27,501 nucleotides of DNA from JADLDB01 sp040752975 (lineage in GTDB: Bacteria; Myxococcota; Myxococcia; Myxococcales; Myxococcaceae), in contig JBFMHF010000102.1 of the NCBI GenBank assembly GCA_040752975.1, forward strand, positions 1-27,501, read 5' to 3'. The position numbers and the translations under genes were made by a program. Positions 21,797 through 27,501 of this stretch are shown here, one piece after another (within the stretch, counting starts at the first letter, position 1; each line of letters opens with the position of its first letter). The notes below the pieces were generated by a model that was not told the origin of the DNA, searched no databases, and worked only from the letters and a program-made list of their open reading frames with translations.

Positions 21797-22678
21797 ATGA
21801 TTCGCCTCAAGAACCTCATCAAGAGCTTCAAGAAGCGGCGGGTGCTCGATTCGCTGGACCTGGGCATCGAGAAGGGCGAGCGCATCGCGCTGGTGGGCAG
21901 CAACGGCGCGGGGAAGACGACGCTCATCCGCTGCCTCCTGGGCGAGTACACCCACGAGGGCGAGGTGGAGGTGGGAGGGCTGTCGCCGCGGAAGTACCGC
22001 AGCGAGGTCTTGAAGCGCGTCGGCTTCGTTCCGCAGTTGCCGCCACCCTTGAAGATGCCGGTCGCAGAGTTGCTGCGCTTCTCCGCTGCCGTCTCGGGGA
22101 CGAAGGTGGCCGAGATGGAGGCCATCGCCGCGCGGCTGGGCCTCGACGTGAAGCACTTCGCGCACCAGCCCTTCTTCAAGCTGTCGGGCGGGCAGAAGCA
22201 GAAGCTGCTCATCGCCATCGCGCTCGGGCGGAACGCGGAGGTGCTGATCATGGACGAGCCCGCGGCCAACCTGGACCCGGAGGCGCGGCACGTCTTCTTC
22301 ACCCTGCTGGCGGAGCGCACCGCGAGCGCGACGATGCTCATCTCCAGCCACCGCCTCGACGAGGTGGCCGCGCTGGTGAACCGGGTCATCGAGCTGGACC
22401 GCGGGAAGGTGGTGCTGGACGACAAGGTGGCCGACGCGCCGCTGACGGGCGTGCTGGCGTGCGAGGTGACGCTGCGCCGCGCGGATCCCGCCATCGCGAA
22501 GGCGCTCGGCGAGTGGGGCTTCCAGCCGAAGGACGGCGAGGGCGTGGAGTGGCGGGGCGAGGTGGCCGGGGCGGACCGGCTGCGCTTCATGGGCCTCGTC
22601 TCGCGCTACGTGGGTTTGCTGACCCGCGTGCACTTCGAGGAGCGGCACGACGCGAAGCTCCACGTGGTGGGGTCATGA
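21797..22678 (+). CDS. nosF: NosF, ABC transporter ATPase
   Basis: A 293-residue ABC ATPase. Walker A is GSNGAGKTT (34-42), Q-loop FVPQLPPPLK (77-86), signature LSGGQKQ (129-135), Walker B VLIMDEP (149-155) and the switch His in ISSHRLDE (about 178). Residues after 220 form a C-terminal extension typical of NosF/CcmA-like ATPases. It pairs with the permease NosY and periplasmic NosD in the maturation complex for the NosZ CuZ cluster. AGAGAGGA gives a clear ribosome-binding site 8 bp before the ATG at 21797. Its stop overlaps the nosL ATG (ATGA), a sign of translational coupling. Confidence 0.95.
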   Translation: MIRLKNLIKSFKKRRVLDSLDLGIEKGERIALVGSNGAGKTTLIRCLLGEYTHEGEVEVGGLSPRKYRSEVLKRVGFVPQLPPPLKMPVAELLRFSAAVSGTKVAEMEAIAARLGLDVKHFAHQPFFKLSGGQKQKLLIAIALGRNAEVLIMDEPAANLDPEARHVFFTLLAERTASATMLISSHRLDEVAALVNRVIELDRGKVVLDDKVADAPLTGVLACEVTLRRADPAIAKALGEWGFQPKDGEGVEWRGEVAGADRLRFMGLVSRYVGLLTRVHFEERHDAKLHVVGS

Positions 22679-23097
22679 GAGCGGCCCGGGCCGTGGTGTT
22701 GGCGCTGGCCTTCGTCGCCTGCACCCAGCAGGCGAAGGACGGCCCGGCCGAGGTGAAGTGGGACCGCGACACCTGCAAGAGCTGCAGCATGGTCATCAGC
22801 GAGCACGACTTCGCGGCGCAGGTGCGCGGCGGGCCGAAGGGCGAGGTGTTCAAGTTCGACGACCTGGGTTGCGCGATCTCCTGGCTGGCGAAGCAGAGCT
22901 GGGCGGACGAGCCGGCGACGCGCATCTGGGTGGCGAAGCACGGCGACGGCGCCTGGCTGGACGCACGCACCGCCCGCTACCTCGAAGGGAAGAGCTCGCC
23001 GATGGGCTTCGGCTTCGCGGCGGTGGACTCGGGCCAGGCGGGGCTGTCCTTCGACGAGGTGAAGGCGAAGGTGCTGGCCCTCAAGGCGGCGCACTGA
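22675..23097 (+). CDS. nosL: NosL, copper-chaperone lipoprotein
   Basis: A 140-residue lipoprotein with lipobox FVAC (C16) after a short hydrophobic signal. The Cu(I)-binding motif of NosL is present: C34-x2-C37-x-M39 (CKSCSMVISEHDFAAQV), with a downstream PMGFGFAAV Met that may complete the site. NosL delivers Cu(I) to apo-NosZ or NosD at the membrane surface. The gene lies between nosF and nosY, overlapping nosF by 4 bp and followed 19 bp later by nosY. This is an order swap compared with the more common nosDFYL. Confidence 0.93.
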   Translation: MRAARAVVLALAFVACTQQAKDGPAEVKWDRDTCKSCSMVISEHDFAAQVRGGPKGEVFKFDDLGCAISWLAKQSWADEPATRIWVAKHGDGAWLDARTARYLEGKSSPMGFGFAAVDSGQAGLSFDEVKAKVLALKAAH

Positions 23098-23116
23098 AGG
23101 AACGGAGAGAACGAAC

Positions 23117-23944
23117 ATGAGTCACCTCCTGCTCACCGCGCGACTCGACGTGAAGGAGTCGATCCGCGCCAAGTGGTTCGTCGTCTACTCGCTCATCTTC
23201 GGCGGCATCGTCGCGGCCTTCTTCGCCTTCGGCATCACCGAGTCGCGGGTGCTGGGCTTCATGGGGCTGTCGCGGCTGCTGGTGACGTACATCCAGATCG
23301 CCATGGCCATCATGCCGGTCTTCATCCTCATCACCACGGTGCGGAGCGTGGCGGGAGATCGCGAGGCGGGCGTCTTCGAGTACCTGCTGTCGCTGCCGGT
23401 GTCGCTGCGCAGCTGGTACTGGGGCAAGTTGTTCGGCCGCTTCCTCGTCGTCTTCCTCCCCGTCTTTCTCGCGATGGCGGCGGCGGCTGGGTGGGCGACG
23501 CTGCAGGAGATCGAGGTGCCGTGGAAGATGTTCGGCGTCTACACCGGGCTGCTCGCGGCGATGAGCTGGTGCTTCCTCGGGCTGGGCATGTTCCTGTCCA
23601 GCATCGCGCGCTCCACCGACGTCGCGCAGGGCTCGGCCTTCATGCTGTGGCTCACCTGCCTGCTCTTCCTCGACCTCATCCTTCTCGGGGTGATGATCCA
23701 GGGCCGCATCTCGCCGGACGTGGTGGTGGGGCTGGCGCTCATCAACCCGCTGCAGGTGTTCCGCACCGGCGCGCTGATGCTGTTCGATCCCCAGTTGGTC
23801 GTCTTCGGGCCGGCGGCCTTCGTCATCTACGACTACTTCGGCGGCCCCAACTTCATCGCCTACGCGATGGCGTACCCGGTGGCGCTGGGGACGCTGGGCG
23901 CGAGCGTGGGGTACGCGGCCTTCAAGCGCGGCGACCTGGTGTGA
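23117..23944 (+). CDS. nosY: NosY, ABC transporter permease
   Basis: A 275-residue integral membrane protein of the ABC-2 type with six hydrophobic segments (about 20-40, 55-75, 107-127, 140-162, 174-195, 250-268). The cytoplasmic loop after the second (SVAGDREAGVFEYLLSLPVS) has the coupling-helix pattern of ABC-2 permeases that bind the ATPase. AAGGAACGGAGAG precedes the ATG at 23117. It should assemble with NosF and a NosD protein to move a sulfur or copper species across the membrane for CuZ assembly. Only 3 bp separate it from the second nosD, which implies co-expression with that copy. Confidence 0.94.
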   Translation: MSHLLLTARLDVKESIRAKWFVVYSLIFGGIVAAFFAFGITESRVLGFMGLSRLLVTYIQIAMAIMPVFILITTVRSVAGDREAGVFEYLLSLPVSLRSWYWGKLFGRFLVVFLPVFLAMAAAAGWATLQEIEVPWKMFGVYTGLLAAMSWCFLGLGMFLSSIARSTDVAQGSAFMLWLTCLLFLDLILLGVMIQGRISPDVVVGLALINPLQVFRTGALMLFDPQLVVFGPAAFVIYDYFGGPNFIAYAMAYPVALGTLGASVGYAAFKRGDLV

Positions 23945-23947
23945 CGC

Positions 23948-25255
23948 GTGCGGTGGCTCGCGCTGCTGCTGGTGCTGACGAGCCTCCCCGCTTCCCCCCG
24001 AGAGGACGCGGGAGGGAACACCGACGTCGTCCCGCTCCAGCCGCTCATCGACGCCACACCGTCGGGCGGAACGCTGCGGCTCAATCCCGGCCGCTTCAGT
24101 GGCCCGGCCGTCATCACCCGCCCGATGACGCTCGACGGCCAGGGTCACGCGACGCTGGACGGCCAGGGCCGCGGCACCGTCCTCACCGTGCGCGCGGACG
24201 GCGTCACCGTCACCCGGATGCACCTCACGCGCTCCGGCGCCAGCCACGACGCGATGGACGCGGCCCTCGAGGTGGAGTCGAGCGGCAACTCCATCACCCA
24301 CAACGTCATCGACGCGGTCCTCTTCGGCGTGCACGTCAAGGGCGGCGACCGGAACGTCGTCTGCGGCAACCGCATCTCCTCCCTCGAGGAAGAGGCGGGG
24401 ATGCGCGGCGACGCGGTGCGGGTGTGGAACGGCCGCTTCAACCGCATCGAGGGCAACGACATCTCCCACGCGCGGGACGTGGGCCTCGCCAACGCACCCG
24501 ACAACGTGGTGCGGGGCAACGTGGTGCGCGGCGGGCGCATGGGCGTCAACCTGGTCTTCTCTCCGCGCGTCACCATCGAAGGCAACTGGCTCGACGGGAA
24601 CCTCGCGGGCGTGGCGGTGATGTACTCGAATGACGTGGTGCTGCGCGGCAACCGGGTGCAGCACTCGATGAGCGTCTCGGGCTCGGGGCTGGCCTTCAAG
24701 GAGTCGAGCCAGGTGCGCGTGGAAGGCAACACCGTGCTGCACTGCGCGGTGGGGGCCAAGACGAACGCCCCCACCGACCAGGCGGCCATCGTCTCCTTCT
24801 TCGGCAACCGCTTCGCCCACAACGTCGCGGCGATGGACTTCTACGGGGAGAACGGCGGCCACGTGCTGCACGGCAACCGCTTCGAGAAGAATCTGTCCCA
24901 GGTGACGGTGTCCGCGCCGATGAGCGCGCGCGGGCACGACTGGCAGGGCAACTCGTGGGACGACTACGAGGGCTTCGACCGCGACGGTGATGGGGTGGGC
25001 GACGTGCCGTACGAGAAGTGGGCCTTCAGCGACCGGATCTGGATGGAGGAGCCGCGCGCCACGTTCTTCCGCAACTCGCCCGCGCTGGAGTTGCTCGACT
25101 TCCTCGAGCGCCTGGCCCCCTTCGCCTCGCCCGAGCTGACCTTGCGCGACTCCCGGCCCGTGGTGGGCGAGCTACCCGCTGGCGGAGAGTTGTCTCGGCC
25201 TCCCCAGGTGCCCAGTTGCCCGGAGTCGGTGGCGACGCAGGGAAACAGCTTCTGA
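23948..25255 (+). CDS. nosD: second NosD-like beta-helix protein (diverged paralog)
   Basis: A 435-residue exported protein with a GTG start at 23948, 3 bp after nosY. Signal about 1-16 (LALLLVLTSLPAS), then a beta-helix of CASH type (40-340) and the same C-terminal blocks as the first NosD (SWDDYEGFDRDGDGVGD, RIWMEEPRATFF, LDFLERLAPFASPELTLRD). The part most typical of NosD has changed: where copy one has LHFMF (228-232), this one has VNLVF (200-204), so the His and Met are gone. It also has an extra tail after 400 with a cysteine (QVPSCPES). It may be a partner subunit or a paralog with another metal or sulfur role. It closes the plus-strand cluster. Confidence 0.88.
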   Translation: MRWLALLLVLTSLPASPREDAGGNTDVVPLQPLIDATPSGGTLRLNPGRFSGPAVITRPMTLDGQGHATLDGQGRGTVLTVRADGVTVTRMHLTRSGASHDAMDAALEVESSGNSITHNVIDAVLFGVHVKGGDRNVVCGNRISSLEEEAGMRGDAVRVWNGRFNRIEGNDISHARDVGLANAPDNVVRGNVVRGGRMGVNLVFSPRVTIEGNWLDGNLAGVAVMYSNDVVLRGNRVQHSMSVSGSGLAFKESSQVRVEGNTVLHCAVGAKTNAPTDQAAIVSFFGNRFAHNVAAMDFYGENGGHVLHGNRFEKNLSQVTVSAPMSARGHDWQGNSWDDYEGFDRDGDGVGDVPYEKWAFSDRIWMEEPRATFFRNSPALELLDFLERLAPFASPELTLRDSRPVVGELPAGGELSRPPQVPSCPESVATQGNSF

Positions 25256-25495
25256 CATTCTCTCCGCGAGTCTGCGACGCCGAAGCCTCCCGCCGCGCAG
25301 ACCTGATGGAAGTGGCGGAACTCGGAGAGGAGGGGAAGCCTCGAGCGCAGGCCCGGCGGTGACGCCGGGGAGAGTGCGGCGCCGTCGGACACCTGCTCAA
25401 TGCTCTACCGGGCTGGGGCCTTCTCCGTGTGAGTGGTGTCCGCGTGAGGCCCGGGCGGACGGCTTCAACGGACCAAGCATCCAGTGCGGTGAGTC
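25256..25495. other. convergent intergenic region between nos cluster and regA
   Basis: 240 bp between two converging genes. GTCTGCG (25270-25276) pairs with CGCAGAC (25296-25302), and CTCTCC/GGAGAG-type arms lie outside it, but no T-run follows on either strand. No open frame here looks protein-like. Transcription presumably ends in this region by a mechanism I cannot identify. Confidence 0.4.
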
Positions 25496-26035
25496 TCACT
25501 TCGCCGGCGGGTACTTCTGAAGTTTTCGCTGCAAGGAGCGCCGGTGGATGCCCAGGCGCCGGGCCGCCTCGGAGATGTTGTCGCCGCAATCGGCCAGCAC
25601 CTTCTGGATGTACTCCCACTCGGCGCGAGCCAGCGTGGGTGTCTCGTGCGCGGCGGCGGTGGGGGGCTGCTGCTCTCCCGTCAGGGCCTTCACCACCTCG
25701 TCGGCGTCGGCGGGCTTGGTGAGGTAGCTGGCGGCGCCCAGCTTCGTCGCCTCTACGGCGGTGGGGATGCTGCCGTAGCCGGTGAGCATCACCACGCGGG
25801 TGTTGGGGTCCTTCTCGCGCAGGGCCTTGAGCAGCTCGATGCCGCTCTTCCCGGGCATGCGCAGATCCACCACTGCGTACTCCGGCGCGTCCTGCGCGGC
25901 GGCCAGGGCCTCGTCCACCGTGCCGGCCATCGTCACCGCATAGCCGCGCTCATCCAGCGCGCGTCCCAGCCGGGTGCGGAAGACTTCGTCATCATCCACC
26001 ACCAGCACCGTGGGCTTCGTCGTCTCGTCCGTCAT
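25496..26035 (-). CDS. regA: RegA/PrrA/ActR-type response regulator
   Basis: A 179-residue two-domain regulator. The receiver domain (about 9-120) has acidic D14-D15, phospho-acceptor D57 (VVDLRMPGKSG), T85 (MLTGYGSI) and K107 (LTKPADADE). A Pro-rich linker (123-134) leads to a Fis-type helix-turn-helix (140-175) ending NISEAARRLGIHRRSLQRKL. This compact receiver-plus-Fis layout with GIHRRSLQRKLQK is characteristic of RegA/PrrA/ActR, global redox regulators of photosynthesis, nitrogen and respiratory genes. The ATG overlaps the kinase stop by 4 bp. Converging on the end of the nos cluster, it is a good candidate regulator of it, which is inference. Confidence 0.92.
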   Translation of the reverse strand: MTDETTKPTVLVVDDDEVFRTRLGRALDERGYAVTMAGTVDEALAAAQDAPEYAVVDLRMPGKSGIELLKALREKDPNTRVVMLTGYGSIPTAVEATKLGAASYLTKPADADEVVKALTGEQQPPTAAAHETPTLARAEWEYIQKVLADCGDNISEAARRLGIHRRSLQRKLQKYPPAK

Positions 26036-27300
26036 CTCGCCTCCGTACCGTCTCGCGACACGCTGAAGTGCGCCACCGTGCCGCCGCCCTCGCGCGAGTC
26101 ATAGGACAGGCGCCCGCCCAGCTGCTCCGCCAGGGTGCGCGCGAGGAACACGCCCAGCCCCATCCCTCGGCCTGGCTCCTTGGTGGTGAAGAAGGGCTCA
26201 CCCACCCGGGCCAGCACCGCTGCCGGCATGCCCGGGCCCGAGTCGCCCACGTCGATGGTGAGCGACGCCTCGTCCTGGCGGAGCGCGAGCTGCACCGTCC
26301 CCGACGGCCCGCTCGCGTCCAGCGCGTTCTTCACCAGGTTCTTGAGCGCCTGCGCCAGCGCCGCGCGGGGGCCTGTCACCTCGACGCCGTCGAGCGCGCC
26401 AGCTTCGGGCAACGCGACGCGGTCCCCGCCCTTCACGTCCTTGAGCGCGTCAGAAATCCAGGCAGCGGCAGGGAAGCGCGTCACCGGCTCTCCGGCCAGC
26501 TCGCCGCTCGAGGCGGACATGCCCTGGAGAATCTCGCGGCAGCGGTCCACCTGGCTTCGCACCAGCTTGAGGTCGTCCAGCGCGCCGGCTGGGAGCTCCA
26601 CCTTCGCCAGCGCGCGCTCCAGCTCCTTCGACACCAGGGCGATGGTGCCCAGCGGCGTGGCCAGCTCGTGGGCGGCCCCCGCTGCCAGGGTGGTGAGGGC
26701 GGCCAGCTTGCGTGCCGACTCGAGCTCCCCTTCGCGCGCCTTCAGCGCTGCCTGCACGCGCTGCATGAAGTACACGATGAAGGCGGCGGCGAAGGCGAAG
26801 GCCACCAGCATGCCGGTGAGGTGCAGCCGCATCATCTCCTGGTGGTTGGGCAGCCGCAGGCCCTCGGGCGCCAGCTTCTCGAGGACGAAGAGGGCCGCGA
26901 AGCCCGCGGAGGAAGCCCCGAGCTGGACCCACTGCCGCGCGCGAGAGAGCACCAGCGTGCCCAGGACGATGTTGACGAGGTACAGCGCGGTGAAGGGGTT
27001 GAAGGGGCCGCCGGTGAGGAAGAAGTACGCCGTGGAGAGCGCGGTGTCGGCCAGCATCAACGTCAGCAGCGCCCGCTCGCTGGCGTGGCGGCGGCGGTGC
27101 CAGCCGAAGGCCACCGCGTTGCTCGCAAAGCCCACGCCCAGCAGCACCGCCACCCAGCCGAGGGGAAAGCGGATGGACAGGCCCCACGCCGCCCAGCCGG
27201 TGAGGGCGGTGAGGCCTCCCCACACCAGCCAGCGCAGGCGCACCAGCCAGTCGAAGTTGATGTCGTGCGCCTCGAGGCGCCTCAGGGGGGAGCTCGGCAT
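26032..27300 (-). CDS. regB: RegB/PrrB/ActS-type redox-sensing histidine kinase
   Basis: A 422-residue membrane kinase. About six membrane segments fill residues 18-180. Between them lies GGPFNPF (97-103), which fits the RegB quinone-sensing heptad GGxxNPF. The phospho-acceptor H211 is in AAGAAHELATPLGTI, a near-copy of the RegB H-box. C254 in VDRCREIL corresponds to the redox-active cysteine of RegB (H + about 40). The ATPase domain has the N-box NLVKNALDAS, G1 DVGDSGPGMP and G2 GRGMGLGVFLAR. In known systems an oxidised quinone pool or oxidised Cys lowers kinase activity. It is co-transcribed with regA (4-bp overlap). Confidence 0.93.
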   Translation of the reverse strand: MPSSPLRRLEAHDINFDWLVRLRWLVWGGLTALTGWAAWGLSIRFPLGWVAVLLGVGFASNAVAFGWHRRRHASERALLTLMLADTALSTAYFFLTGGPFNPFTALYLVNIVLGTLVLSRARQWVQLGASSAGFAALFVLEKLAPEGLRLPNHQEMMRLHLTGMLVAFAFAAAFIVYFMQRVQAALKAREGELESARKLAALTTLAAGAAHELATPLGTIALVSKELERALAKVELPAGALDDLKLVRSQVDRCREILQGMSASSGELAGEPVTRFPAAAWISDALKDVKGGDRVALPEAGALDGVEVTGPRAALAQALKNLVKNALDASGPSGTVQLALRQDEASLTIDVGDSGPGMPAAVLARVGEPFFTTKEPGRGMGLGVFLARTLAEQLGGRLSYDSREGGGTVAHFSVSRDGTEAR

Positions 27301-27378
27301 GCGACGGGCGGCGCCCGAGAGCGGCCCGCCTCTCGTCTAGCAGAGTGGCTCCACGCCCACCTACAGTCCGCCACCATG

Positions 27379-27501
27379 GTGCGTCGTGAAGGCAAAGCGG
27401 AGGAGATCGCGGAAGCGTCCGCCGAAGCTGAGCCATGCTGCACCTCTCCAGCGGGTGAAAGTCCCGCGCGGGTAATCGCCGGAGAGCCCGGAAGCAGACC
27501 A
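27379..27501 (+). mobile_element. probable 5' end of a group II intron (runs off the window)
   Basis: GTGCG at 27379-27383 matches the 5' consensus GTGYG of group II introns. Downstream is compact RNA-like structure: CTCTCC (27444-27449) pairs with GGAGAG (27481-27486) and encloses GCGGG-TGAAAGT-CCCGC (27451-27467), followed by CCCGGAAGCAGACC. The GGGTGAAAGTCCC and CCGGAAGC strings resemble domain I of bacterial group II introns that lie ahead of a reverse-transcriptase/maturase gene. The rest, including any maturase, is outside the window. Another structured RNA cannot be excluded. Confidence 0.45.

Noticed and set aside
23081..24937. Long minus-strand open frame opposite nosY and the second nosD
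   Set aside because: Antisense shadow with Glu/His/Arg-rich low-complexity translation; nosY and NosD patterns on the plus strand are unambiguous.

Overview
The window is GC-rich (roughly 70 % by eye) with dense, often overlapping genes. Proteins with Asp-Ala-Gly/Asp-Gly-Gly-rich secreted linkers, many lipoproteins, a RAYT transposase with its own repeat family and a Fis-type sigma-54 activator together suggest a member of the Myxococcota (delta-proteobacterial lineage). This taxonomic guess is inference from style, not from a marker gene.

Layout. 1-4612: accessory genes, namely a small secreted protein (minus), an 80-residue orphan protein (plus), a YfbK-type VWA-domain protein (minus) and a GT4 glycosyltransferase (plus). 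4613-7372: an AurF-like di-iron oxygenase, an SDR oxidoreductase and a di-haem cytochrome c, all plus and closely spaced. 7416-8583: a REP-associated tyrosine transposase (RAYT) bracketed by copies of a palindromic repeat that also lies at 4621-4684. 8619-10976 (minus): an operon of outer-membrane barrel, redoxin lipoprotein and YtkA-like lipoprotein. 10977-12069: no convincing gene, but a 50-bp tandem minisatellite at about 11195-11640. 12070-13671 (minus): hemerythrin-domain protein and a sigma-54-dependent activator with a four-Cys N-terminus. 13895-25255 (plus): a complete clade II (atypical) nitrous-oxide-reduction cluster, nosZ - cyt c - di-haem cyt c - nosB-like - nosD - nosG - nosH - nosF - nosL - nosY - second nosD. 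25496-27300 (minus): a RegA/RegB (PrrA/PrrB) redox two-component system. 27379-27501: a structured sequence that looks like the 5' end of a group II intron running off the window.

How it fits together. NosZ carries all seven CuZ histidines and the CuA ligands, so the cluster should reduce N2O to N2 in the periplasm. Electrons would come from the quinol pool through NosG/NosH and/or the periplasmic cytochromes c. NosD-NosF-NosY form the ABC/periplasmic maturation complex and NosL supplies Cu(I). The 8619-10976 operon may also handle copper or thiols at the cell surface, which is inference. Two regulators flank the cluster: a sigma-54 activator divergent from nosZ, and convergently placed RegBA, which in other bacteria reads the quinone/thiol redox state. 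A sigma-54-like promoter and an imperfect 11-bp dyad in the 223-bp nosZ/regulator gap offer a testable control circuit. The most unusual points are the Cys-rich activator paired with a hemerythrin, the diverged second NosD, and the RAYT whose stop codon is supplied by its own repeat.
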